Positions 44,286 to 55,707 of a stretch of DNA of 64,000 bases are shown here, in pieces. The notes below the pieces were generated by a model, which did not search any database, was not told where the DNA came from, and saw only the letters and a list, made by a program, of their open reading frames with translations. Every line of letters starts with the position of its first letter. Positions within the stretch are counted from its first letter, which is position 1. A program made the position numbers and the translations under genes. The stretch is from Candidula unifasciata. Its lineage: Eukaryota; Mollusca; Gastropoda; Stylommatophora; Geomitridae. The stretch covers positions 44,830 through 108,829 of the forward strand of contig CAJHNH020002788.1 of the NCBI GenBank assembly GCA_905116865.2. The letters run 5' to 3'.

Positions 44286-44590
44286 CTGGAGCCACGTTAG
44301 CACAGTCGACAGGATCTCTTTCAAATCCAGCTGCGACTTGCTGCAGCCCACGGCCGGTGTTCGAAACCGGGTGATTCCTGGGGTTTACCCAGCCTCTAGG
44401 AAATAGGTCCCCAGAGTTAACACTAGGATAAAAGGAGAAACCTAGCTGTAGCTACGGAGTTGTGTGCGGACGGCGACACAGGTGGATATTTTCTTATCAG
44501 CTGCCCGTACTGGTAGCAGAGCACTTATGGTTTATAACCGTGTGCAATGACGCTGGTTCACGTCTCCCGACTTTTTTTTTTTAACTTTAA
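44286..44590 (+). mobile_element. dimeric tRNA-derived SINE
   Basis: Two tRNA-like units head to tail. Unit 1: A box GCCACGTTAGCACAGTCGAC and B box GTGTTCGAAACCGG. Unit 2: A box TACTGGTAGCAGAGCACTTA and B box GCTGGTTCACGTCTCCCGAC, followed by a T-run at about 44573-44582 that would stop RNA polymerase III. A linker (CCTAGCTGTAGCTACGGAGT) lies between. Neither unit folds as a real tRNA by eye. Second version in copy B at 49575-49880. Confidence 0.7.
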
Positions 44591-47160
44591 AAGACTCAGA
44601 TCTGGTAAGGGGGGGGGGAGTATATGATTGATTTTCTATCCAGGACGTGCAGGTGATAGATTGGCTGCTGATGCTACTTTTGTATGAAAAAGTGGGCATG
44701 GCAAAGGCTCTCTAGACAGTGCAACAGAACGCACAGAGAATCTATACACTGAAAGATTAATTCAACAGGGAGTGAGGGTGAGTAGAGGTTCTGGTAGATA
44801 TTCAACACTAGGGGAAAAACATCAGCACAGACTTTTAATTGGGTTGAAAATGGTATATTATTATCGTATCGACTTTTCATTGGCTATTGAGGAGGAAGAC
44901 TGAGCCTGTCTGGAATGTCCTGAGTAAAGTTATGTAAATTTTTTGTTTGACTGATTCATTCATTCCAAAAAGCGGCAGGGATTATGTTCTGCACAGGACC
45001 TGCAACTACTAAGATAATATATTCTGTAGCAGAAAAAAAAAAAACACTAGGAAGATAACTGCAGCAGGCAAGTTATCCTACAATAAACAGGTAAAAAAAC
45101 ATTTTTTCTTGGGCTTCAAATATGTCCTTGTTTGTTTATTGTATGGAGTCAAAAACATGAGGCGCTCATAAACTTTTGTGACAAAGCAGTGCAGTGAACA
45201 AAAATTCACATTTATAAAACAAGAATATTTACAAGCTATAATGTGATCATATAGTTTGCTAACTACTAAGGCTAATGTTATGTGTAATATGATGGACAGA
45301 ATTAAGTTTGCAGGTCATTTTCAAAAACTACAAATGTATGCTGCAAAACGATTTGACACACACAAAAGGTTGTAATAACTACAGCCCACTGAATTAATAC
45401 AACTGAATTAATACAAGACTAAATGATATGATACTAGGACAATGAAAAGATAATTTTAATAGTATAAATAACTTTGTTCACTGCGGCAGAATGGATAAAT
45501 GACACATCAAACAGTACTGCCCATGAAGATAATACTTCAGGAATCCACTTCATAATTAGTTTAGTACCATGAAAAAGGAAAAGTCAGTGATAAGAGTAAA
45601 AAAAAACCAAAAAGCTGTCTCATACATAACTAGAATAAGTCTAATATATAATGTAATGAAATTTGAAAGCAACACTACACATTAAACCCAAGAAAGCTAC
45701 TCCAACCCCTAAACAGATGGTTCACCAAATTCAGCAACAAATGCTACTGAATGAGTCATGACACATAATCATTTAATGAGCACGAAAAAACTACACTCAC
45801 CAAAACAGAAACAATGAATAACTTGATTGTTCTTCCTCTTCTTTTTTTTCCTGATTATATTTTTAGCCAAGGCACAACTGACACATGCACAGTTCAGAAT
45901 AAGAACTTATTCTGAAAATTGTCAAATTGTTCTTCGGCTAGAATTCAGTATGTATGACAAGACAAAAACTGTGACGATGAATAGAAAAGAGAAATAAACT
46001 ATAAACTAATATTACTAATTAATAAAGTATCAACTCAAAAGAAAAGATGAGACACTGAACTGAATAAGAATTTATAGTCGATTCTGATTCGTCGAATCTT
46101 CAAGAAAACAATTGCAACGGTAACAACGCAAACATTACAAAGAACAAGGTACTGCAATACTCAATTCTATGAAAAACACGAAAAAGGAAAATACCATTTT
46201 TAGGGTTGATTAGTTACATATGTAATTTTAGTGACTACATCTGAGTAACTAAAATATTATAGTTCATCGATGAAGAAAGAAGAGAAGAAAGGGGATCGCT
46301 CCGGCACTTGTTTAAAAAACAAAACATGTATCGTGTATCGCAGCAAACAATTATATTATTTCTGTTTCGTAACAAAGAATCTCCTGGCACCCTATTTTGA
46401 CTAAATACATAAATGAAATACATTTTTAGATCAATTTCTTACATGTGCTTTGAAAAAGCAGCACAGTAAATATTGCAGAACAGCTGGAATAGTTGTCGTG
46501 CCCATTAAAAGAGGTGGCTCCATGTAAGTATAGGTAGAGGCTGACTACCAGGAAGTCTGCAAGAGGTCGGAAAGTGCACGTCTGCTATGCCAGTTAGCAT
46601 ATCAAAACAGCCAAGCTGCTTCTTCTTTACCTATCTTTTAAGAACGCTCATGAATTATATTTACATACTTTTTTTTGTTCTAGCAATGTTAATTTGAGTT
46701 AAACTGTTTAGTGTGCTTATTCAGTATGGGATAATTAACTTATTTGGAGTCCTAATATGCTAATTAAATTACAAACATTTTAAACGTTATGACTTACGGA
46801 ATTCTGAATAATCAAAATTAAGTTACAATGTAGTCATTTTGTTTATTAACTGGCCTTAAACTTCAAGTGATGAGGAATTACAATGTAGTTTATAGTGTCA
46901 AATGATCGTGGGTGTTTATGGGGATCGGTTACGCATGAGAAATTTTTCTTCTGAACCAGTGGGTGTTTCATCCTCAGGATGTCTGCATGACTGTCAGAGG
47001 CGAGGCTGTCATGTATCCTCAACATAATGAAATATATAAAGCCTATATCAACAATGTGTCTTACTACACCACGTTTCTATGCCATCCCCACCCTTTTGCG
47101 TTTAATTTAAAAAAAAAAAACTTTTATAGAAGTTTTAAAAGTACAGGACTGGAGAAAGAT
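44591..47160. other. unique AT-rich DNA, no gene seen
   Basis: No coding exon, RNA gene or mobile element recognised here; the only visible feature is that the whole stretch recurs at 49880-52470. Confidence 0.6.
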
Positions 47161-47167
47161 AAACACA

Positions 47168-47761
47168 ATTCTTCTTCTTCTTCTTCTTATTCTGCTGCCT
47201 ATGATGTTTCCTCGTCGTACTCCTCACTCTTCCTTCTTCTCTTTTCTTCTTCTTCCTTCTGCATATATTGAGTTTCCTCCTGACCCCCCTCCTTCCTACT
47301 ACCTATGGTTCTGCTGCTGCTGCTGCATACGTTGTTTCACTCCTCCTTCGTTCTTCTCCTCTCTTCTTCCTTCTTCTCTTCTGTTTTCTCCTAATTATTA
47401 TTTTATTCGTCTTCTTCTTCTTCCTTCTTTCTTATTCTTCTTCTTCTTATTCATTATTATTATTCTTCTTCTTATCTTATTCTTCTTCTTATTCTTCATT
47501 CTTCTTCTTCTTCTCTTTCTTCTTCTTTTCTGTTTCTTCTTCTTCTAATCATCATCATCTTATTCTTCTTATTTCTTCTTCTTCTTTCTTCTTCTTATTC
47601 TTCTTATTCTTCTGATTTCTTCTTCTTCTTCTTATTTCTTCATTCTTCTTCTGACTGCTGCTTCGGTGACACCTTCCTGTTATTATTCTTCTTCTTTTTC
47701 TTTTCTTCTTATTTTTCTTACTTTCTTATTATTCATTCTTTTCTTCTTTCTTCTTATCTTT

Positions 47762-47792
<31 letters not shown>

Positions 47793-47905
47793 TTTATTCT
47801 CTTTCTATTCTTCTTACTTAGCTTCTTTTTTTGTCCTGTGTTGTTTCCGTCTACTTCCTCCTTATTCTACTTACCATTCCTCTTTCTTCTTTTCTTCTTA
47901 GTAGC
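47168..47905. repeat. CTT/TTC-rich tract, copy A (broken)
   Basis: TTCTTC-dominated DNA with irregular A, T and C insertions. The equivalent tract in copy B is far more regular. Either a diverged satellite or sequencing noise; I favour noise. Confidence 0.8.
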
Positions 47906-48635
47906 GAAGTAATGACAGGCTAAGTATGCACATTTTAAAGTTTAAAAGTCGATGTTTTCACATTCTGGAATATATTTCCTTGTTGATTTTTTGTTTTTTT
48001 TTTTGGTCTTAGTCATATCTTACCCACAGTAACGGACTCTATTCCATGGAGATGGATTTTTCCTAACAATTTACCCAAAATAGCAGCATCAATACACGAT
48101 TTTTGACAACAATTACGTTACTTTTACAAACTACTCGGATGTGATATCACAGATCATCACACAAGAAACTTAGGGGGAAATAATTATCATTAGGCGCAAA
48201 CGGTTCTTTCAAACGTTCACGCAGTCAATGCTAGCTAAATCTGAAAACAAGAGGCAAGCAAAGAAATCTCTTATCCACTGCCACACCCTTTCCTTGAATG
48301 TGGTTCAGTAAACCTAATGTGTTCCATTAGGTGATGAAACTGTTCTTTTCAAAGGGCTGCTTGCTGTAATAAGCATTATTGACTCTATATTTTGCACATT
48401 CACAGTTGAATGGAAAGCATATAAGGAGATGGATTATCAACGGACGTGGCGGATGAATCTATTTGTATCTGTAAGTTTTGCTAATGTTCAAACGAAATGG
48501 TCTTTCGTTAACTTCTTTTACCTAAAGAATTGCTCGATAAAATCAATATCCCTGGTACTTACTGTAACTCCACAAAATAGTAACCAAATATTTATGTTTG
48601 TCATTATCTTCCGGTGAAATATAAACCTCAGTCAA

Positions 48636-49003
48636 TGTAGGCATTGGCATGCATCCACACATCGGCCACAGTAAGAAGGTCCATATAGACTGACCACCCT
48701 AAACTCGTCAAATGTAAACTATGTAATAGAATAGGGCCAAGCATAGTTAGATAGTTCAGTTTGTTATGGCGGTGAGTCCTGATAGGAAAAAAAAAAACTC
48801 CATATAAAACCTTGGATAATGACTCTTTTAGGCTTTTGAGTGTCGAATTAAATGTTTAGGACGCCTTTTCTACGCCTATTCTAAATAAATTGTCTGACTA
48901 CTGCACTGCATTAGTGAGCGCGATTGTACGCTAATGCGGTTTTTAGGGGGGCGTGTTGTGTGCGTCCCTTAATCCGGTTTGGAGGGAGGCGTTTTTCCTT
49001 TTT
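48636..49003 (+). mobile_element. truncated LTR start, copy A
   Basis: Follows the same flank (CAGTCAA) as the 5' LTR at 53912 and matches its first ~360 bases with many indels (CACTGCATTAGTGAGCGCGA is shared exactly). It stops at the N gap. Best explained as the noisy end of a contig overlapping the true LTR. Confidence 0.8.
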
Positions 49004-49020
49004 NNNNNNNNNNNNNNNNN
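49004..49020. other. assembly gap, 17 Ns
   Basis: Seventeen N bases between the two versions of the 5.25-kb segment. Confidence 1.
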
Positions 49021-49229
49021 AGGGTGCGACCTCTCAAAAACTTCCGTTTTCGCCCACAAGGTCAAAAGATCTTGGATTTTAGCAATGCTAATCCTTTAAC
49101 TTTCCCCTTTTCCTGCCATGTGCCAGGCATTGAGTTTTCAGGGTGTTGTTTAAGTTCAGAGGCAAAATTTACTTAAAAAGTTTGTTTGGATTCCAAGATA
49201 TCACTGTATTTGTAACAGGCTCGCACAGC

Positions 49230-49560
49230 ATCACTATCATCATCATGTGCCCTGCCAACTGGGGGAGATGCTTATGCATCTCCATAGATCATGATCCCTG
49301 GTTGCTTTCTTAATGGTATCCCTCCATGCCATCATTTTAGCCCATCCCCCATCATCTCTCTTGGTCTGCCTCTAACCCTTTTTTCCACAGATCTTTCTAG
49401 TTGTCACTATGTTCTCCAATGTCTCTATTCTTTTTATGTGGCCAAAAGAACAGAGTTTTGTCTCTTTTTTTTATAGTTGTATATAGAGATCTACTTTCAT
49501 TAGCTTCTTTTAAGCAATCATTGTTTGTTTACTCCGGCCATCCAAGGTATTCGTAACATT
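49230..49560 (-). mobile_element. RTE-type LINE 3' fragment (copy B)
   Basis: Same fragment as at 43940-44270, with a few single-base length differences that move the frame. Confidence 0.75.
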
Positions 49561-49574
49561 TATCTCAGAAACGA

Positions 49575-49880
49575 CATCTCTGGAGCCACGTTAGCACAGT
49601 CGACAGGATCTCTTTCAAATCCAGACTGCGACTTGCTGCAGCCCCACGGCCGTGTGTTCGAAACCGGGTGATTCCTGGGGTTTACCCAGCTCTAGGAATA
49701 GGTCCCCAGAGTTAACACTAGGATAAAAGGAGAAACCTAGCTGTAGCTACGGAGTTGTGTGCGGACGGCGACACAGGTGGATATTTTCTTATCAGCTGCC
49801 CGTACTGGTAGCAGAGCACTTATGGTTTATAACCGTGTGCAATGACGCTGGTTCACGTCTCCCGACTTTTTTTTTTTAAC
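49575..49880 (+). mobile_element. dimeric tRNA-derived SINE (copy B)
   Basis: Same dimer as 44286-44590. Unit 1 here reads GGCCGTGTGTTCGAAACCGG and unit 2 ends in a T-run at 49867-49876. Confidence 0.7.
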
Positions 49881-52469
49881 TTTAAAAGACTCAGATCAGG
49901 TGGGGGGTGGGGAGGGGTGAGTATATGATGGATTTTCTATCCAGGACGTGCAATGATAGATTGGCTGCTGATGCTACTTTTGTATGAAAAAGTGGGCATG
50001 GCAAAGGCTCTCTAGACAGTGCAACAGAACGCACAGAGAATCTATACACTGAAAGATTAATTCAACAGGGAGTGAGGGTGAGTAGAGGTTCTGGTAGATA
50101 TTCAACACTAGGGGAAAAACATCAGCACAGACTTTTAATTGGGTTGAAAATGGTATATTATTATCGTATCGACTTTTCATTGGCTATTGAGGAGGAAGAC
50201 TGAGCATGTGTGGAATGTCCTGAGTAAAGTTATGTCAATTTTTTGTTTGACTGATTCATTCATTCCAAAAAGCGGCAGGGATTATGTTCTGCACAGGACC
50301 TGCAACTACTAAGATAATATATTCTGTAGCAGAAAAAAAAACTCCACTAGGAAGATAACTGCAGCAGGCAAGTTATCCTACAATAAACAGGTAAAAAAAA
50401 CATTTTTTCTTGGGCTTCAAATATGTCCTTGTTTGTTTATTGTATGGAGTCAAAAACATGAGGCGCTCATAAACTTTTGTGACAAAGCAGTGCAGTGAAC
50501 AAAAATTCATTTATAAAACAAGAATATTTACAAGCTATAATGTGATCATATAGTTTGCTAACTACTAAGGCTAATGTTATGTGTAATATGATGGACAGAA
50601 TTCAGTTTGCAGGTCATTTTCAAAAACTACAAATGTATGCTGCAAAACGATTTGACACACACAAAAGGTTGTAATAACTACAGCCCACTGAATTAATACA
50701 ACTGAATTAATACAAGACTAAATGATATGATACTAGGACAATGAAAAGATAATTTTAATAGTATAAATAACTTTGTTCACTGCGGCAGAATGGATAAATG
50801 ACACATCAAACAGTACTGCCCATGAAGATAATACTTCAGGAATCCACTGACCACTTCACTTCATAATTAGTTTAGTACCATGAAAAAGGAAAAGTCAGTG
50901 ATAAGAGTACAAAACACCAAAAAGCTGTCTCATACATAACTAGAATAAGTTTAATATTAAATATATAATGTAATGAAATTTGAAAGCAACACTACACATT
51001 AAACCCAAGAAAGCTACTCCAACCCCTAAACAGATGGTTCACCAAATTCAGCAACAAATGCTACTGAATGAGTCATACATAATCATTTAATGAGCACGAA
51101 AAAACTACACTCACCAAAACAGAAACAATGAATAACTTGATTGCTCTTCCTCTTTTTTTTTCCTGATTATATTTTTAGCCAAGGCACAACTGACACATGC
51201 ACAGTTCAGAACTTATTCTGAAAATTGTCAAATTGTTCCTCGGCTAGAATTCAGTATGTATGACAAGACAAAAACTGTGACGATGAATAGAAAAGAGAAA
51301 TAAACTATAAACTAATATTACTAATTAATAAAGTATCAACTCAAAAGAAAAAATGAGACACTGAACTGAATAAGAATTTATAGTCGATTCTGATTCGTCG
51401 AATCTTCAAGAAAACAATTGCAATTGCAACGCCAACGGTAACAACGCAAACATTACAAAGAACAAGTTACTGCAATACTCAATTCTATGAAAACACGAAA
51501 AAGGAAAATACCATAGTTGATTAGTTACATATGTTAATTTTAGTGACTACATCTGAGTAACTAAAATATTATAGTTCATCGATGAAGAAAGAAGAGAAGA
51601 AAGGGGATCGCTCCGGCACTTGTTTAAAAAACAAAACATGTATCGTGTATCGCAGCAAACAATTATATTATTTCTGTTTCCGTAACAAGAATCTCCTGGC
51701 ACCCTATTTTGACTAATACATAAATGAAATACATTTTTAGATCAATTTCTTACATGTGCTTTGAAAAAGCAGCACAGTAAATATTGCAGACAGCTGGAAT
51801 AGTTGTCGTGCCCATTAAAAGAGGTGCTCCATGTAATGTAATAGGTAGAGGCTGACTACCAGGAAGTCTGCAAGAGGTCGGAAGTGCACGTCTGCTATGC
51901 CAGTTAGCATATCAAAACCAGCCAAGCTGCTTCTTCTTTACCTATCTTTTAAGAACGCTCATGAATTATATTTACATACTTTTTTTTGTTCTAGCAATGT
52001 TAATTTGAGTTAAACTGTTTAGTGTGCTTATTCAGTATGGGATAATTAACTTATTTGGAGTCCTAATATGCTAATTAAATTACAAACATTTTAAACGTTA
52101 TGACTTACGGAATTCTGAATAATCAAAATTAAGTTACAATGTAGTCATTTTGTTTATTAACTGGCCTAAACTTCAAGTGATGAGGAATTACAATGTAGTT
52201 TATAGTGTCAATGATCGTGGGTGTTTAGGGATCGGTTACGCATGAGAAATTTTTCTTCTGAACCAGTGGGTGTTTCATCCTCAGATGTCTTGCTGACTGT
52301 CAGAGGCGAGGCTGTCATGTATCTCCACATAATGAAATATATAAAGCCTATATCAACAATGTGTCTACTACACACGTTTCTATGCCATCCCCACCCCTTT
52401 TGCGTTTAATTTTAAAAAAAAACTTTTATAGAAGTTTTTAAAAGTACAGACTGGAGAAAGATAACACAA

Positions 52470-53200
52470 TTCTTCTTCTTCTTCTTCTTATTCTGCTGCC
52501 TATGCTGTTTCCTCGTCGTCCTCCTCCTCTTCCTTCTTCTTTTTCTTCTTCTTCTTCTGCATATATTGAGTTTCCTCCTGACCCCCTCCTCCTACTACCT
52601 CTTCTTCTGCTGCTGCTGCTGCATACGTTGTTTCATCCTCCTTCTTCTTCTCCTCCTCTTCTTCCTTCTTCTTCTTCTGTTTCTCCTAATTATTATTATT
52701 ATTCGTCTTCTTCTTCTTCTTCTTCTTCTTCTTCTTCTTCTTCTTCTTCTTCTTCTTCTTCTTCTTCTTCTTCTTCTTCTTCTTCTTCTTCTTCTTCTTC
52801 TTCTTCTTCTTCTTCTTCTTCTTCTTCTTCTTTTTCTGTTTCTTCTTCTTCTTCATCATCATCATCTTCTTCTTCTTCTTCTTCTTCTTCTTCTTCTTCT
52901 TCTTCTTCTTCTTCTTCTGCTTCTTCTTCTTCTTCTTTTTCTTCTTCTTCTTCTGCTGCTGCTTTCGTTGACACCTTTCTCTTTATTCTTCTTCTTCTTT
53001 TTCTTCTTCTTATTTTTCTTCTCCTTCTTCTTCTTCTTCTTCTTCTTCTTCTTCTTCTTCTTCTTCTTCTTCTTCTTCTTCTTCTTCTTCTTCTTCTTCT
53101 TCTTCTTCTTCTTCTTCTTCTTCTTCTTCTTCTTCTTGTGTTGTTTCCGTCTACTCCTCCTTCTTCTACTTCTCATTCCTCTTCTTCTTCTTCTTCTTAG
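52470..53200. repeat. (CTT)n tract, copy B
   Basis: Nearly pure CTT/TTC at 52703-52832, 52867-52920 and 53019-53138, split by short GCTGCTGC and TTTTTCTTC interruptions. One strand is all pyrimidine, so the tract can form a three-stranded (H-DNA) structure. Open frames of poly-Ser, Leu, Phe, Glu or Lys are artefacts of the repeat. Confidence 0.95.
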
Positions 53201-53911
53201 TAGCGAAGTATGACAGGCCTAAGTATGCACATTTTAAAGTTAAAAGTCGATGTTTCACATTCTGGAATATATTTCCTTGTGATTTTTTGTTTTTTGTTTT
53301 TGTTCTTAGTCATATCTTACCCACAGTAACGGACTCTATCCATGGAGATGATTTTCCTAACAATTTTACCCAAAATAGCAGCATCAATACACGATTTTGA
53401 CAATTTACGTTACTTTTACAACTACTCGGATGTGATATCACAGCTCATCACACAAGAAACCTAGGGGAAATAATATCATTAGGCGCAAACGGTTCTTTCA
53501 ACGTCACGCAGCTCAATGCTAGCTAAATCTGAACAAGAGGCAAGCAAAGAAATCTCTTATCCACTGCACACCCTTTCCTTGAATGTGTTCAGTAACCTAA
53601 TGTGTTCCATTAGGTGATGAACTGTTCTTTCAAAGGCTGCTTGCTGTATACGCATTATTGACTCTATATTTGCACATTCACAGTTGAATGGAAAGCATAT
53701 AAGAGATGACTTATCAACGGACGTGGCGATGAAGTCTATTTGTATCTGTAAGTTTGCTAATGTTCAAACGAAATGGTCTTTCGTTAACTTCTTTTACCTA
53801 AAGAATTGCTCGATAAAATCAATATCCCCTGTTACTACTGTAACTCCACAAAATAGTAACCAAATATTTATGTTTGTCATATCTTCCAGTGAAATATAAA
53901 CCCTCAGTCAA

Positions 53912-55285
53912 TGTCGCATGACAGCATCCACACATCTGCCACAGTAAGAAGGTCCATATAGCTGACCACCCTAAACTCGTCATCGTAACTATGTAATAGA
54001 ATAGGCCAAGCATAGTTAGATAGTTCGTTTGTTATGGGGGAGTCCTGATAGGAAAAATCCATATAAAACCCTTTGATAATGACTCTTTTAGGCTTTGAGT
54101 GTCGAATTAAATGTTAGGACGCCTTTTCTACGCCTATTCTAAATAAATTGTCTGACTACTGCACTGCATTAGTGAGCGCGATTCGTACGCTAACTGCTGT
54201 TGTTAGGGGACGTGTTTGTGTGCGTCACTCTCTACAGTCCGGTCTTGGAGGCAGGCGTTTTTCCTTGTGTCTCGCCAATTGACCGTTATACAGACAAGAT
54301 TCCTTGTTCTCTTTTTTTATTTACAATGGGATTTTCTGAAGATCCAACAAGTGTCTACGTTTGATAGTGTGGTTCCAACTGCCACGACCCAGTAAACGTT
54401 TTACGTATGCTGAATTACGGTGTTGAATGTGCGGACGACACGGGTGCCGGAGTCCCTCAATAGTGACTTGAGCTTCCTGGATCCGCACCTGAAGCTGATT
54501 CGTTCCGGTGAAGTGAGGCGACAGTCCTTGATTAATACTAGAAGCTGATTCGTTCATGTGTGGTCGTACTGGGAAGTACGGCAGAGAGAGTTTCCTTTTC
54601 GGCATCCGGAGAAGCTGATTCATTCCTGTGTAACCGTGCAGTAAAGTACGGTGGCGTATTACTCCACTCTGAGACGCCGAGGAGCTACGAGATCTGATCA
54701 GATAAGTGACGTGGCAGACTAAGATAACTCGTCTCCAAATGTGCCTTCATGGTCATGTTTTCTCCTTCGCCGTGATGAACATGATAGTGTATAGGTCTAT
54801 TTAGAGGAATTCTTTCTCTTGTGTTAGATTTTTAAAGTTGTGATCGTTCTTTTTATTTCTTCGCTACGGTTTCCCTTAACTTTGTTATAGTAAATTAATT
54901 ACAATCGTGATGAAATTCAGTAGTCTACTAGTTGATAGAAAAGTTTCGTGTTACTGAATTTTATTGTCTTATTCAGAGAGGCAGGGTTGTCTTGTCAAAT
55001 TCGCTGTTGATTATTTGTTCGACTGGACTTGTTTTTTTTTCCAGTCTGGGGGCAATTAGTGGTGAGGACGTCTGGCCGAGAGGTACCCAAGTGTTCATAA
55101 AAACCCTGTGGAGTCAGAGCTCGTGTCACCTCATCCCTGAGACAGGTTGAATGGAAAGTTTGAACCGAGGGTTAGGCCTCTAGACGAACGAGAGCCACCA
55201 TTCAAAACTCTCCTGTCTCAGAGCACCTGAGGGATTTGTGAAAATATCCTGTAAGTAAGGTGCGCGACAAAACTGCCATACGACA
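53912..55285 (+). repeat. 5' LTR
   Basis: 1374 bp, starting TGTCGCATGACAGC and ending TACGACA, so the ends form the inverted pentamer TGTCG...CGACA. It differs from the 3' LTR by about six substitutions and a few short indels, including 7 extra bases (GAGGGAT or equivalent) near 55226 and one or two T-run lengths. It contains internal repeats of the motif GAAGCTGATTC(A/G)TTC (54491, 54540 and 54611 regions). Confidence 0.9.
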
Positions 55286-55302
55286 GTCACTATCGTAAAA
55301 TG

Positions 55303-55322
55303 TGGTCTCATGTCCGGGATCC
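55303..55322 (+). promoter_or_regulatory. candidate primer-binding site
   Basis: TGGTCTCATGTCCGGGATCC starts 17 bases after the LTR with TGG, as expected for the complement of a tRNA 3' CCA end, and its complement looks like an acceptor stem plus T arm. The distance from the LTR is larger than usual, and the tRNA is not identified. Confidence 0.35.
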
Positions 55323-55707
55323 TTGTTTATTGTAATTGTATTTGTCAACAGTGAATTAGAGTGTTCAGTAGTTGTGCTGGACACTTGACCAGCAGGTTGT
55401 CATATTGATAAGCTGTCTGGTAGTATTGGTGACTACTTTGAATATATTCCTTATAATCTTCCTGGGAAGAAATAAGAGGTTGTTTCAGTAGTCTTTGACA
55501 AGCGGTTCTTCCTGTTTTCACATAATAGGAGTATATTGGTCCTAGTGATAGGAAGATTGTCTTTCTGAAGTAGTGACAATTGTTCTTCTGGTTTGTGTAT
55601 AGTGGTTTTGGTTGCATCACCACTGGCGTTTTGTGTCTAACATTTACAATTGTCGTAAATTGTTGCATATTTGTTGGATCTTCTTTTAACTATCTTTACA
55701 GCTCAAC

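Larger units (their letters stand above)
43732..49003. repeat. 5.27-kb segment, copy A (noisy; probable assembly duplicate)
   Basis: From AGGGTGCGACCTCTC onward this repeats base for base, in order, the sequence starting at 49021, with many single-base indels. It includes a LINE fragment, the dimeric SINE, about 2 kb of unique AT-rich DNA, the CTT tract and the first ~370 bp of the LTR (48636-49003). It ends at the 17-N gap. Homopolymers and the CTT tract are more ragged here than in copy B, and errors rise toward the gap. Confidence 0.9.
49021..54266. repeat. 5.25-kb segment, copy B (clean version)
   Basis: Matches copy A throughout, then continues without a break into the full LTR retrotransposon. 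Its LTR part agrees closely with the 3' LTR at 60140, so this version is the reliable one. Confidence 0.9.

Noticed and set aside
44286..44590. True tRNA genes
   Set aside because: A and B boxes are present, but acceptor and anticodon stems do not pair and the units are embedded in a SINE structure.
52502..53213. Long poly-Ser, poly-Leu, poly-Phe, poly-Glu and poly-Lys frames
   Set aside because: Products of the CTT trinucleotide tract in its various frames.
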